From: Streptomyces achromogenes
GTDB lineage: Bacteria > Actinomycetota > Actinomycetes > Streptomycetales > Streptomycetaceae
Assembly (NCBI RefSeq): GCF_030816715.1
Contig: NZ_JAUSYH010000001.1
Span: 6,076,001-6,140,000 of the forward strand
DNA length: 64,000 nucleotides
Direction: 5' to 3'
In this document: one piece after another, positions 18,668 through 28,262 of the stretch
Position numbering within the stretch: position 1 is the stretch's first letter
Layout: every line of letters starts with the position of its first letter
Program-made: the position numbers and the translations under genes
Notes under the pieces: model-generated
Database searches by the model: none
The model's input: only the letters and a program-made list of their open reading frames with translations
What the model was told of the DNA's origin: nothing

Positions 18668-19090
18668 TTAGTTGAGAAGGCTCCCTTGGAGCTCCGCTCG
18701 AAGGTCGGGCGTCAGGACCGAACCGGCTCGGTCCACCAGGAGTGCCATCTCGTACCCGATGAGACCGATGTCCGCCTCGGGATGTGCGAGCACCGCGAGC
18801 GAGGAACCGTCGGACACGGACATGATGAACAGGAATCCCCGCTCCATCTCCACAACCGTCTGGTTCACGCTGCCTCCCTCGAAGATCCGGGAAGCGCCTG
18901 CCGTCAGGGACGTCAGACCTGAGGCGACGGCCGCGAGCTGGTCGGCACGGTCGCGGGGGAAGCCTTCGGACATCGCCAGAAGGAGTCCGTCGGCGGAGAC
19001 CACCACCGTGTGGGACACCCCCGGGGTGTTGTCCACGAAGTTGGTGATCAACCAGTTCAGGTTCTGTGCCGCCTGGCTCATCGGGCTCAC
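18668..19090 (-). CDS. cvnB2: Conservon CvnB, roadblock/LC7 protein
   Basis: 140 aa roadblock/LC7 (MglB-like) protein, expected to act as a GTPase co-regulator of CvnD. Core pattern: LNWLITNFVDNTPGVSH, VVVSADGLLLAMSEGF, and SRIFEGG. I chose the GTG at 19090 because AGGAG lies 7 bases upstream and the cvnA stop TAG ends one base before; the ATG nine bases later would be 16 bases from that RBS. This makes A and B tightly coupled. Confidence 0.92.
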   Translation of the reverse strand: MSPMSQAAQNLNWLITNFVDNTPGVSHTVVVSADGLLLAMSEGFPRDRADQLAAVASGLTSLTAGASRIFEGGSVNQTVVEMERGFLFIMSVSDGSSLAVLAHPEADIGLIGYEMALLVDRAGSVLTPDLRAELQGSLLN

Positions 19091-19091
19091 A

Positions 19092-22000
19092 CTAACGCTC
19101 CTGGTTGTAGGTGCTGTCAGGCCCACTGTGATGATTCCCAGTGGCCTGGCCGTTCGTTTCACTGCTTCCTGCGTTGCGTCCGCGCTGGACGCCGCGACGC
19201 AGGTTGCTCAACCTGCCTCGGACGTCCTCCGGGGCGCGGGAGACCTGTGGGCCTCCCTGCGGGGTGCTCTCGGCGGCGCCTTCGATGAGGTTGGCCTTGG
19301 GCACCCGCCGCGGCAGACCGGAGGAGGTGACCCCGCCCGCCTTGGGCTTCTTCAGAGCGGAGGCCTGATGCCAGCGCTCGTCGTTCGCCGACCGCCAGAT
19401 GTCGCCACCGCCGTTGCTCTCCGAAGAGGAGGCCGGCGCTTCCTGCTTCGTGGCGGGCCGTGCGCCGTTCGCGCCGCTTGCGGTGGATCCGCGGCGGGGC
19501 AGACCGGCTTCGGTCAGCGCGTGGGAGGCGGCGGGGCTGGATCCCGGACGATCGAAGCCTACGCGGTTCTGCTCATCCGCGTCAGCGACCTGCGTGGATT
19601 CCGCTTCCGGAGCGTACTGGTCCGGGTAACCGTTCTGGTAACCGTTGCCCTGACCGTTCTGCTGGGGCCAGTCGTCCTGGTAGGACTGCTGCTCCTCGTA
19701 CGGCTGGAAGCCCTCGGACGCGGCCGGCCCGGCCTCCGTCCGCTCCTCCTGGGCGGGCTCCGCATACGCGGGGTCCGGGTAACCGCCGTTCGACGAGAAG
19801 CCTTCGCCCTGCGGCAGGCCGTTCTGCGGGGCGAAGGACTCGCCCTGCGGCACACCGCCGTTCGGCGGGAAGTACTGCTCGTCGTACGCCGGGCGCTGCG
19901 GCTCCTGGTAGGCCGTCTGCTGGTCGAACGAGGCGGGCTGCTCGGCGTAGCCGGTCGCGCCGTTGTCGTAGTGGCCTTGGGCGCCGCCGCGCGCGGGGTC
20001 GTAGCCGTTCTGTCCGGCGTCGTAACCCTGCTGCTGACTGCCGGCCTCGTAGTTCTCGCCGAAGGCGGCCGCCTCGGCGGACTGGTGCGGCTGCGCGGAC
20101 TGCTGGTCCGGCTGGCCCGTCTGGGACTCCAGGGCCGCGCGGCGCTCCTCGCGCATCAGGGACCGGCCCACCGGGTCCAGGTCGCGGATGTCGTCGGGAA
20201 CCTCGTAGCGGCTGTCGTCGAAGCCGAGTTCGGCGGCGGTGCGCATCGGCAGACCGTTGCTGAAGTCCTCGCCGGCGCCGTAGTTCTGCTCCGGGATGAT
20301 CTGCGAGACCGTGAACTCGTCGCGGTCCGGCTGGTGCTGCTGCTGTTCGCCGCCGCCGCCGTGGGTGATGGCGTCCGGCAGCATGACCAGCGAGGTGGTG
20401 CCGGCCTGCTCGCCCGAGGGGCGCAGCTGGACGCGGATGCCGTGCCGGTCGGACAGCCGGCCGACCACGAACAGACCCATGCGCTGCGAGATCGCGGCGT
20501 CCACGGTCGGCGGGTTGGCCAGCTTGTGGTTGATGTCCGCGAAGTCCTCGGCGGTCAGGCCGATGCCCTTGTCGTGGATCTCGATCATCACGCGGCCGTC
20601 GGGAAGACGGGTCGCCGTGACGCGGACCTTGGTCTGCGGGGAGGAGAACGTGGTGGCGTTCTCCAGCAGCTCGGCGAGCAGGTGCACGAGGTCGGTCACG
20701 GCGCGGCCGTGGATCTCGGCCTCCGGGACGCCCGACAGTTCGATGCGCTCGTACTGCTCCACCTCGGAGGAGGCGGCACGCAGCACGTCGACCAGCGGGA
20801 CCGGCTGGTCCCAGCGACGGCCGGGCTCCTCGCCGGCGAGGACCAGGAGGTTCTCGCCGTTGCGGCGCATACGGGTCGCGAGGTGGTCCAGGCGGAAGAG
20901 GTTCTCCAGCTGGTCCGGGTCGGCCTCGTTGTTCTCCAGGTCGGTGATCAGGGTCAGCTGGCCCTCGATCAGGGACTGGTTGCGGCGCGAGAGGTTGGTG
21001 AAGATCGCGTTGATGTTGCCCCGCAGCAGGGCCTGCTCGGCGGCGAGCCGGACGGCCTCGCGGTGGACCTGGTCGAAGGCGCGGGCGACCTCGCCGATCT
21101 CGTCCGTGGTGGTGATCGGGATCGGGGCGACCCGGGTGTCGACCCGGCCGGGGTCGGTGCGGGAGAGCTGGTCGACCAGCATCGGCAGGCGCTGTTCGGC
21201 GATGCCGAAGGCGGCGTTGCGCAGCTGGCGCATCGAGCGGCTCATCTGGCGGGCCACCGCACCGGCGAGGATGAACGCCAGGAGCAGGGCGACGACCACG
21301 GCGGCGCCGGTGATGATCGCGGAGGTCTTCGCGTCGGCCGCGATGTCCGAGGCCTCGGACACGGCCTTGTCGGTCAGATCCGACTCGATCTGCCGGTAGG
21401 CGTCGTACTTCAGCGTGGTGACCGCCCACCAGTTCTCCATGCTGATGCCCTTTTCGGCGAGGGCGGCACGCTCGGCGCCGTCCCTGCTCTGCATCGTGGA
21501 GATGGCGACGACCATCGTCGTCGGGTTGGCGGGCGGCGGAACGTAGTCCGGGTTCTTCTGCTTCGCCTCGGCGGCCTGCGCGGCGCCGTCGCTCTTGATC
21601 TTCGCCTCGGCGTCCTGCAGCTTCTGCGCATCGGCCTCGGTGCCGCCGCCGACGTACTCCTCGATGGCGATGCCCTCGAGGTAGGCGTAGGAGGAGAGGG
21701 AGACCTTCTGCTTCGCGAAGTCGTCCGCCCGCGGGCCCGGTTTGATCAGCAGGTGCATGCCGATCGAGCGCTCCAGGGACATCGCGGCCTTGGTCAGCGA
21801 GATCGCGTAGACGGTGCGGCCGTAGGAGGTGATGTTTCCGGTGCCCAGACCGAGCTCGTTGGAGAACTCCATCAGGGGGTGCGCGATCGCGGTGTAGCCC
21901 TCTTCGGTCTGCACGCCCGACAGCTTGGAGGTGTAGGCGGCCGCACGCAACGGCGCCAGCTTGGTCTCCGCGTCCCGGAACAGCTTCAGCCGGCGCTCCA

Positions 22001-22454
22001 GACCGGCCTTCGCCGGCATGTTCTTCGCGGCCTCGTCGAAGGCGGCGGCGGCGGCGTCGGTGAGCTTGCGGGCCCCGGTGACCGTCGCGTCGTCCCGCTT
22101 GCCGGCGAGCAGGGGCGCGGCCGAGATGTCGCGCTCCTTGTAGATGGCGTCGCCGTAGCTCAGTGAGGCCCGCACCAGACGCGCGGTGTTCTCCGCGTCC
22201 TCGGCCTCCTGCCAGGTGTCGATCGAGCTCTTCACCTGGAAGCCGCCCATGACCAGGCCGACCACCACGGGTATGAGCAGAATCGCGTTCAGCCGGGTCG
22301 GCACCCGCCAGTTGCGCGGGGAGAGACGGCTGCCGCTCTTGGCGGGCGCTGCCGTCGACTCCGAGCCGGGCACATGGGCGGGCGCCGCTCCGCGCGGCGG
22401 CGGCGTGAAGTTGCCCCGGGCCGCAGGCTCGGGACTTTTCTTGCTTCGCCTCAC
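19092..22454 (-). CDS. cvnA2: Conservon CvnA sensor, histidine kinase-like
   Basis: 1120 aa. Two membrane helices (about residues 55-72 and 376-401) enclose a NIT-type extracellular sensor region with the KERDISAAPLL signature. HAMP follows, then the FRLDHLATRMRRN dimer segment and a HATPase domain (about 598-690; ELLENATTFSSP, DKGIGL). The final 400 residues are a Gln/Tyr/Gly/Asn-rich low-complexity tail ending in an Arg-rich RLSNLRRGVQRG motif. Known conservons lack a standard response regulator and use CvnB-D instead. Start is a GTG with GAGAGG 11 bases upstream. Confidence 0.9.
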   Translation of the reverse strand: MRRSKKSPEPAARGNFTPPPRGAAPAHVPGSESTAAPAKSGSRLSPRNWRVPTRLNAILLIPVVVGLVMGGFQVKSSIDTWQEAEDAENTARLVRASLSYGDAIYKERDISAAPLLAGKRDDATVTGARKLTDAAAAAFDEAAKNMPAKAGLERRLKLFRDAETKLAPLRAAAYTSKLSGVQTEEGYTAIAHPLMEFSNELGLGTGNITSYGRTVYAISLTKAAMSLERSIGMHLLIKPGPRADDFAKQKVSLSSYAYLEGIAIEEYVGGGTEADAQKLQDAEAKIKSDGAAQAAEAKQKNPDYVPPPANPTTMVVAISTMQSRDGAERAALAEKGISMENWWAVTTLKYDAYRQIESDLTDKAVSEASDIAADAKTSAIITGAAVVVALLLAFILAGAVARQMSRSMRQLRNAAFGIAEQRLPMLVDQLSRTDPGRVDTRVAPIPITTTDEIGEVARAFDQVHREAVRLAAEQALLRGNINAIFTNLSRRNQSLIEGQLTLITDLENNEADPDQLENLFRLDHLATRMRRNGENLLVLAGEEPGRRWDQPVPLVDVLRAASSEVEQYERIELSGVPEAEIHGRAVTDLVHLLAELLENATTFSSPQTKVRVTATRLPDGRVMIEIHDKGIGLTAEDFADINHKLANPPTVDAAISQRMGLFVVGRLSDRHGIRVQLRPSGEQAGTTSLVMLPDAITHGGGGEQQQHQPDRDEFTVSQIIPEQNYGAGEDFSNGLPMRTAAELGFDDSRYEVPDDIRDLDPVGRSLMREERRAALESQTGQPDQQSAQPHQSAEAAAFGENYEAGSQQQGYDAGQNGYDPARGGAQGHYDNGATGYAEQPASFDQQTAYQEPQRPAYDEQYFPPNGGVPQGESFAPQNGLPQGEGFSSNGGYPDPAYAEPAQEERTEAGPAASEGFQPYEEQQSYQDDWPQQNGQGNGYQNGYPDQYAPEAESTQVADADEQNRVGFDRPGSSPAASHALTEAGLPRRGSTASGANGARPATKQEAPASSSESNGGGDIWRSANDERWHQASALKKPKAGGVTSSGLPRRVPKANLIEGAAESTPQGGPQVSRAPEDVRGRLSNLRRGVQRGRNAGSSETNGQATGNHHSGPDSTYNQER

Positions 22455-22652
22455 TCGACCAACAACCTCTCGGCGGTCGGCACCTTCGTCGTGCCGCTGT
22501 GTCTCAGAGCCCGGTCAGCCATCGACCATGAGTACGTCATTGACTATTGGGCAGTTCAGGCATTCCAGCATGACGACCAGCCCTCTTCCAAACATGGGAA
22601 AGAGTTGGTTCGACGTGATGTAAACCCCAGATAAAACGGTCAAAAAGAACGA

Positions 22653-22672
22653 GCCCCGCCAAAAGACGGGGC
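22653..22672 (-). terminator. Intrinsic terminator between conservons
   Basis: GCCCCG / CGGGGC stem read on the minus strand with an 8-base T-rich loop, followed within 3 bases by TTCTTTTT. The T-run makes it one of the few classical terminators in the window. Confidence 0.7.
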
Positions 22673-22752
22673 CTTCGTGCGCACAGCGAGACCGAGTGAC
22701 CGCGACGCGTGGTGGGACTCGGCGATTCCTCTGCCGAAACGTTATGAACACC

Positions 22753-22786
22753 GGAGCCGACCGTGTCAAAGCCCACAGTCGGCTCC
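22753..22786 (-). terminator. Hairpin after cvnD1
   Basis: Perfect 9-bp arms GGAGCCGAC / GTCGGCTCC with partial further pairing inside a 16-base loop, 45 bases after the cvnD1 stop. Confidence 0.5.
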
Positions 22787-22830
22787 AGAGCGCCTACGGC
22801 AACTGCTGTACGTCACCTGATGCTTGAAAG

Positions 22831-23406
22831 TTACCGCAGTCGCGCCATCAGTGCATGCTCGACCAGGGTGATCAGCGCGCTCTTGGCGTCCGAGCGGTGC
22901 CGGGCGTCCGTCGTGATGATCGGGGTGTCCGGGCCGATCTGCAGCGCCTCGCGCACCTCTTCGGGCTGGTAGGGCTGCTGCCCGTCGAAGCCGTTGAGCG
23001 CGACCACGAACGGCAGACCGCTGTTCTCGAAGTAGTCGACCGCGGGGAAGCAGTCGGCGAGACGCCGCGTGTCCACCAGCACCACCGCGCCGATGGCGCC
23101 GCGCACCAGGTCGTCCCACATGAACCAGAACCGGTCCTGACCCGGCGTGCCGAACAGGTAGAGGATCAGGTCCTGGTCGAGCGTGATGCGGCCGAAGTCC
23201 ATGGCCACCGTGGTGGTGGTCTTGTCGCCGGTGTGGGTGAGGTCGTCGATGCCCGCCGACGCGGACGTCATCACGGCCTCCGTGCGCAGCGGGTTGATCT
23301 CGGAGACGGCGCCCACGAACGTGGTCTTGCCCACGCCGAAGCCACCCGCCACCACGATCTTCGCGGAGGTGGTGGCCCGGCCTCCGTCAGAGCTTGCGAA
23401 GTCCAC
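22831..23406 (-). CDS. cvnD1: Conservon CvnD GTPase (first conservon)
   Basis: 191 aa Ras-like GTPase. P-loop GGFGVGKT at residues 21-28, then the same switch and base-recognition motifs as its paralogue at 17.4 kb; differences are few and mostly in the first 15 residues. The start overlaps cvnC1 by 20 bp, exactly the geometry of the other conservon. Confidence 0.92.
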   Translation of the reverse strand: MDFASSDGGRATTSAKIVVAGGFGVGKTTFVGAVSEINPLRTEAVMTSASAGIDDLTHTGDKTTTTVAMDFGRITLDQDLILYLFGTPGQDRFWFMWDDLVRGAIGAVVLVDTRRLADCFPAVDYFENSGLPFVVALNGFDGQQPYQPEEVREALQIGPDTPIITTDARHRSDAKSALITLVEHALMARLR

Positions 23407-23785
23407 TGAGCACCCTTTCGAGCAGCGTCACGTCCGGAGCGCCACCGTTGTTCTCGTCGCCGCCCGGCTGGTGGATGGCCACCAGTCCGGCCTCGGCGAG
23501 GTCCGCGACGAGGATCCGCGCCACACCCAGCGGCATGGCCAGCAGCGCCGAGACCTCGGCGACCGACTTCACCTCGCGGCACAGGTGACAGATGCGCTGG
23601 TGCTCCGGGAGCAGTCCCATGAGCGCTGCCGGGTCGGCCGTGGTGCTGATCAGCGCCTCGATGGCGAGCTGATAGCGCGGCCGGGTCCGGCCACCGGTCA
23701 TCGCGTACGGACGCACCAGCGGCTGGTCGCCCTCATCGCCGTACGGCTCCGCGTACGGATCATGATGGGCGGTGGGCGGGGTCAT
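23387..23785 (-). CDS. cvnC1: Conservon CvnC, DUF742 protein
   Basis: 132 aa, essentially only the DUF742 domain after a 20-residue N-terminus rich in His, Tyr and Asp. GGAGGATCC sits right before the ATG. It lacks the 60-residue disordered extension of the paralogue at 18 kb. It lies between cvnB1 (112-bp gap) and cvnD1 (overlap). Confidence 0.9.
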   Translation of the reverse strand: MTPPTAHHDPYAEPYGDEGDQPLVRPYAMTGGRTRPRYQLAIEALISTTADPAALMGLLPEHQRICHLCREVKSVAEVSALLAMPLGVARILVADLAEAGLVAIHQPGGDENNGGAPDVTLLERVLSGLRKL

Positions 23786-23897
23786 GGATCCTCCGGGCGG
23801 GACAGCATTTTTGGTTTGTCGTGCCGTCCGTCGAGGCCGGTGGGGGGATTGTGTCGGCCGGACGGTGTTTTCGTGAGGCGGGTGGTACTCGGGCGGG

Positions 23898-24320
23898 TCA
23901 GTGGAGCAGACTGCCCTGGAGCTCGGCGCGAAGGTCGGGCGTGAGGACCGCGCCCGCTCGGTCGACGAGCAGTGCCATCTCGTAGCCGACGAGGCCGATG
24001 TCGCACTCGGGGTGCGCGAGCACGGCGAGGGACGAGCCGTCCGAGACGGACATGAGGAAGAGGAAGCCCCGCTCCATCTCGACGACCGTCTGGGCGACGT
24101 TGCCGCCCTCGAAGATCCGGGAGGCCCCGGCGGTCAGTGAGGTCAGCCCCGAAGCGACGGCCGCCAGCTGATCGGCGCGGTCGCGGGGGAAGCCCTCGGA
24201 CATGGCCAGCAGGAGCCCGTCGGCGGACACCACGACGGTGTGGGACACCCCAGGGGTGTTGTCCACGAAGTTGGTGATCAACCAGTTCAGGTTCTGTGCT
24301 GCCTGGCTCATCTGGCTCAA
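23898..24320 (-). CDS. cvnB1: Conservon CvnB, roadblock/LC7 protein
   Basis: 140 aa MglB-like protein, nearly identical to the copy at 18.7 kb. The start is a TTG at 24320, immediately after the cvnA1 stop TAG, with AGGAG six bases upstream. An ATG nine bases downstream encodes the same MSQAAQN but is too far from the RBS. The paralogue uses GTG at the same place. Confidence 0.9.
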   Translation of the reverse strand: MSQMSQAAQNLNWLITNFVDNTPGVSHTVVVSADGLLLAMSEGFPRDRADQLAAVASGLTSLTAGASRIFEGGNVAQTVVEMERGFLFLMSVSDGSSLAVLAHPECDIGLVGYEMALLVDRAGAVLTPDLRAELQGSLLH

Positions 24321-27300
24321 CTAACGCTCCTGCTGGTGAGTGGGGCTCGGGAAACTGCCGGTCGAGCCGTTGCCGGCCTGACGACCCTGCGCGATGCCCC
24401 GACGGAGATTGGTCAGCCGGCCGCGTACGTCGTCAGGCGAACGCGAGACCTGCGGACCGGTCTGGTGCTGTTGCTGCTGAGCCGTGCCCGGGACGAGGTT
24501 CGCCCGGGGCACCCGGCGCGGCAGACCGGAGGTGGTGACGCCGCCCGCGGCAGGCTGCCGGACGCGCTCGGCCTGGCGGACGAGTTCGTCGTTGGGCGAG
24601 GTCCGCCAGGACGCCGGAGCGGCGGCCGGACGTTGCGGAGCGGCCGGAGCCTGCGGCTGCTGTTCCTGCTGCGGAGCCGGGGACGGCGCCGCACCCCCCG
24701 CCTGCTGACCGTGGAACCAGTTGGTCTCCAGCGTGTCGTACAGCGGGGTGCGGCCGTCGCCGGGGCCCGAGGCCGGCGGCAGGGCCTCCGGCTCGGGACG
24801 TCCGGCCGGACGGTGCGGGACCGGCTGCTGCGCGGCTCCGTACCCGTTCGACTGCGGAACGGGGAACTGGCCGGTGGACGAAGGGTCCTGGCGGCCGGGC
24901 AGGGAGTGCTGCCCGGTGGCGGAGCCGTCGTAGCCGGAGGAGGCGAACTGACCCGTGGAGCCGTTGTCGTAGCCCTGCGGGGCGAAGTGGTCCGGCGTCG
25001 CCGGAGCGTTCTGCCCGCCGGGGGCGCCGAAGACGTCGGAGCGGGTGTAGCCGTTGTCGCCCGGCCGGCCGCTCGTGCCGGGGCGCTCGAACTGGCCGGC
25101 GTCCTGCCGACCGCCCGTGCCCGGGCGCTGGAACTGACCGGTGTCCTGCGGGTTGCCCACGGCCGGGAACTGGCCCGTGTTCTGCGGACCGTTCGCCGCG
25201 GGCCGACCGAAGTCGGCGGGCCGGCTGAAGTCGGCGGGACCGGCCTGGCCCTGACGCTCGTCGATGCGCGGCACCGCGGGTATCTCGGCGGTGGCGCCGG
25301 GACCCTGCCGGTCGTCGATCCGCGGCATGCGCGAGGTCTGCGCGACGTCCGGCTCCTCGTGGCCGCGCGGGGCGTCCAGCGGGGTGCGCGGCACCGGCGG
25401 CCGGGCGTTCTCGTCGCCCCAGCTGGGCATGCGCGGCTGCGGGTTGCCGCCCGGCAGCTCGGCGCGCGGACCGCCGCGCGGCGGCAGCTGCGGCTGACGG
25501 CCGCGGCCACCCTGCTCGGCGTTGTTGGCGCGCTGCTGCGGCGGACGTCCGCCGAACATGTCCGTGCCCTGCGTGCTGCCGTTGGCCGCCTGCAGTCCCT
25601 GCGGCGCACCCGGCGCCTGGCCGCCGAAGCCGGCGCCGGCCGGGCGACCCTGCGGGGGCGCGGCCGGCGGCTGCTGGGGACCGCGCGGCGGCTGGCCGCC
25701 GGGACGGCCACCGCCGTCCCGGCCGGGCAGCGCGGCCCGGGGGCCCTGACCGCCGGCGAGACGGCCGCCCGCGCCGGGACCGGCGCCGAGGGCGCCGCCC
25801 TGCGAGCCGTTCTGGCGACGCGCGGCGGCGACGCCGGCCGCGGCCTGCGCGGCGGCGGGACCGCCCGCGACGCTGCCCTGACCGGGCTTGGGCTGGGGCT
25901 TCTTGCCGCCCTGGGCGACGTCCACGGGCAGCATGACCAGCGCGGTCGTGCCGCCGGAGTCGGAGGGGCGAAGCTGGATGCGGATGCCGTGCCGCTGCGA
26001 CAGACGGCCGACCACGAACAGACCCATGCGGCGGGAGACCGACACGTCCACGGTGGGCGGCGAGGCGAGCCGCTCGTTGATCGCGGCGAGGTCCTCGGGG
26101 GAGAGGCCGATGCCGGTGTCGTGGATCTCGATGAGCACGCGGCCGTCGGGCAGCGCGTGACCGGTGACCTTGACCTTGGTCTGCGGAGAGGAGAACGAGG
26201 TGGCGTTCTCGAGCAGCTCGGCGAGCAGGTGCACGAGGTCGTTGACGACCCGGCCGGCCACTTCGGTGGTCGGCACGGAGGAGAGCTCGATGCGCTCGTA
26301 CTGCTCCACCTCGGAGGCGGCGGCGCGCAGCACGTCGACCAGCGGGACCGGACGGGTCCAGCGGCGGCCGGGCTCCTCACCCGCGAGGACGAGGAGGTTC
26401 TCGCCGTTACGGCGCATGCGGGTCGCGAGGTGGTCGAGCTTGAAGAGCGAGGACAGCTGGTCCGGGTCGGCCTCGCGGGACTCCAGTTCGGAGATGAGCG
26501 AGAGCTGACGCTGGATGAGGCCCTGGGAGCGGCGCGAGAGGTTGGTGAACATCGCGTTGACGTTGCCCCGCAGCAGGGCCTGCTCGGCGGCCAGGCGGAC
26601 CGCCTCGCGGTGCACGTCGTCGAAGGCCGCGGCCACCTGGCCGATCTCGTCCCGGGAGTGCACACCGACCGACTCCACGGACGTGTCGACGTCCTGCGGG
26701 TCGGACTCGGACAGCTGCTTGACCAGTTCGGGCAGCCGGTCCTGGGCGACCTTGGTGGCGGTCTCCTGCAGGCGGCGCAGCGAGCGGATCATGGAACGGG
26801 CGACGACGAACGCGCCGACCAGCGAGACGCCGAGCACGAGCAGGATGAGCGCACCGGAGATGATCGCCTCGCGCTCCGACTCGGCGCGCAGCTCACGCGC
26901 CTTCTGCTCCATGTCCTCGAGCAGCGTGTGCTCGATGTTGGCCATCTGCGCGATCTTGGTCGAGCTGTCGTCGATCCAGTCCTGGTACGACCGCTTGTCC
27001 TGCGACTGCAGACCGGTGGTGGAGCTCAGCGCCCGGGTGGCGTAGGTGTCGGCTTCCTCGATGACCGGGTTGCCCCGCTCGATGGGCTGCAGCAGCTCCT
27101 CGGCGCCGTCGTCGCCGTAGATGCTGCGGAAGCTCGCGAGTTCGGAGTCCTGGTTCTCCAGAGCGGCCTCGGCGTACTGCCGGTCGTTCTCGGAGAGGTC
27201 GCCGTAGACGGTGTTGCTCACCGGCAGCGCCGCCGCGAGCACGGCGCGCTGGACGGAGGCGTACTCCTTGGCGGCGGAGAACGCGGACAGCGCGCGGGTG

Positions 27301-28262
27301 CGCTGGATCATCTCCGGGTTGCTGGTGGCCTGCGCCATGTCCTGCGACAGGTCCAGCAGGCTGGTGATCAGGCGGTGGTAGGCCTCGACCGTCTGGGTGG
27401 AGTTCTTGGGCTCCGAGTAAGCGGTCGACCGGATCTTGGCCAGGTTGCCGAGGTCGCTGAGGAGACCCACGAGGCTGTCGCGGACACCCTGCAGGTTGCC
27501 GTCGGTGCTGGCGGCGTCGATCTCCTCCGAGGCGTCCTGGAAGGCGGTGACGGCCTTGTCGGTCTTGTCCCGGTAGCCCTTGACGCCGAAGTCGGTCGCC
27601 TTGCTGCCGTGCGTCAGCGGACCGGCGGAGCGGTCGCGCTCGTTCTGCAGCTGGACGGCCAGCTCGGTGGCCTGCTTGGTCATGTCCGTCAGCAGCTTCA
27701 TGTTGTCGAGCTGCTTGATGTCGTCCATCGACTGGTCGATGCGCAGCGCGCCCAGCGTGGTCGCGGCGACCACCGGCAGGGTCAGCAGCGCCACCAGACG
27801 CGTGGAGATGCGCCAGTTGCGCAGCGCCACCCGCGGGCCGGGACCGGGGGAGCCGGCCGGCGGCTTGGCCGTCGGAGTCGGGGTGAAGGAACTCGGCGAC
27901 GCGGACGAGCCGGGGCGCCCGGGGCGCTCACCGCCGTCGCCGGACGCGGCCGGGCCCGGGTTCTGGGCGTGCTGGGGCGAGGAACTGCCGGCATTGGGGC
28001 CAGTCCCGCCGTGCGGCTCCGGCTCCGCCGAAGCACTGCCATCCCTCTTGAAACGTCCCTGCACTAGCGTCGCAACCTCTGGACCAGGCGCCTCCCCGCG
28101 TGAACGGAAAGACGGTGTCGGCGTGTCGGGGGCGTCCTGAATTACGCCACCCTGATGGTCGTGAGTACCGGCGCTGGCTCCCCCTGTCTCGCCGCCACCG
28201 GGCGCGTTCTGCGCCCCCTGTGCGCCGGCTCGATCCCGCGGCGGTCCGAGGAATTCCAGCAC
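24321..28262 (-). CDS. cvnA1: Conservon CvnA sensor, histidine kinase-like
   Basis: Up to 1313 aa. Membrane helices at about residues 157-177 and 464-488 flank a NIT-type sensor region with the LQNERDRSAGPL signature. HAMP, an FKLDHLATRMRRN dimer segment and a HATPase domain (about 677-780) follow, then a 500-residue Pro/Gly/Gln-rich tail with repeated QDTGQF/TGQF-like units. The start is uncertain: a GTG at 28262 has GGAG 10 bases upstream, while a GTG about 66 codons further in (MQGRFKRDG) has GAGG at the same distance as in the paralogue and the intervening part has weaker codon bias. Confidence 0.87.
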   Translation of the reverse strand: MLEFLGPPRDRAGAQGAQNAPGGGETGGASAGTHDHQGGVIQDAPDTPTPSFRSRGEAPGPEVATLVQGRFKRDGSASAEPEPHGGTGPNAGSSSPQHAQNPGPAASGDGGERPGRPGSSASPSSFTPTPTAKPPAGSPGPGPRVALRNWRISTRLVALLTLPVVAATTLGALRIDQSMDDIKQLDNMKLLTDMTKQATELAVQLQNERDRSAGPLTHGSKATDFGVKGYRDKTDKAVTAFQDASEEIDAASTDGNLQGVRDSLVGLLSDLGNLAKIRSTAYSEPKNSTQTVEAYHRLITSLLDLSQDMAQATSNPEMIQRTRALSAFSAAKEYASVQRAVLAAALPVSNTVYGDLSENDRQYAEAALENQDSELASFRSIYGDDGAEELLQPIERGNPVIEEADTYATRALSSTTGLQSQDKRSYQDWIDDSSTKIAQMANIEHTLLEDMEQKARELRAESEREAIISGALILLVLGVSLVGAFVVARSMIRSLRRLQETATKVAQDRLPELVKQLSESDPQDVDTSVESVGVHSRDEIGQVAAAFDDVHREAVRLAAEQALLRGNVNAMFTNLSRRSQGLIQRQLSLISELESREADPDQLSSLFKLDHLATRMRRNGENLLVLAGEEPGRRWTRPVPLVDVLRAAASEVEQYERIELSSVPTTEVAGRVVNDLVHLLAELLENATSFSSPQTKVKVTGHALPDGRVLIEIHDTGIGLSPEDLAAINERLASPPTVDVSVSRRMGLFVVGRLSQRHGIRIQLRPSDSGGTTALVMLPVDVAQGGKKPQPKPGQGSVAGGPAAAQAAAGVAAARRQNGSQGGALGAGPGAGGRLAGGQGPRAALPGRDGGGRPGGQPPRGPQQPPAAPPQGRPAGAGFGGQAPGAPQGLQAANGSTQGTDMFGGRPPQQRANNAEQGGRGRQPQLPPRGGPRAELPGGNPQPRMPSWGDENARPPVPRTPLDAPRGHEEPDVAQTSRMPRIDDRQGPGATAEIPAVPRIDERQGQAGPADFSRPADFGRPAANGPQNTGQFPAVGNPQDTGQFQRPGTGGRQDAGQFERPGTSGRPGDNGYTRSDVFGAPGGQNAPATPDHFAPQGYDNGSTGQFASSGYDGSATGQHSLPGRQDPSSTGQFPVPQSNGYGAAQQPVPHRPAGRPEPEALPPASGPGDGRTPLYDTLETNWFHGQQAGGAAPSPAPQQEQQPQAPAAPQRPAAAPASWRTSPNDELVRQAERVRQPAAGGVTTSGLPRRVPRANLVPGTAQQQQHQTGPQVSRSPDDVRGRLTNLRRGIAQGRQAGNGSTGSFPSPTHQQER

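Larger units (their letters stand above)
22455..22830. other. Gap between the two conservons
   Basis: 376 bp without a gene. On the minus strand it first holds two hairpins that would end the upstream conservon (22753-22786 and 22653-22672), then about 190 bases of leader and promoter space for cvnA2. This leader part is AT-richer than its surroundings (around 22555-22640). I could not assign -35/-10 boxes with confidence, and short reading frames in it lack an RBS. Confidence 0.6.

Noticed and set aside
18672..22166. Long plus-strand frame across the cvn2 operon (over 1100 codons), and similar antisense frame at 24240-28067
   Set aside because: Antisense shadows of cvnA/B with no domain and no RBS.
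22831..28262. Second conservon as an assembly duplication of the first
   Set aside because: Operons differ in CvnA length, CvnC N-terminus, start codons and many silent positions, so they are true paralogues.
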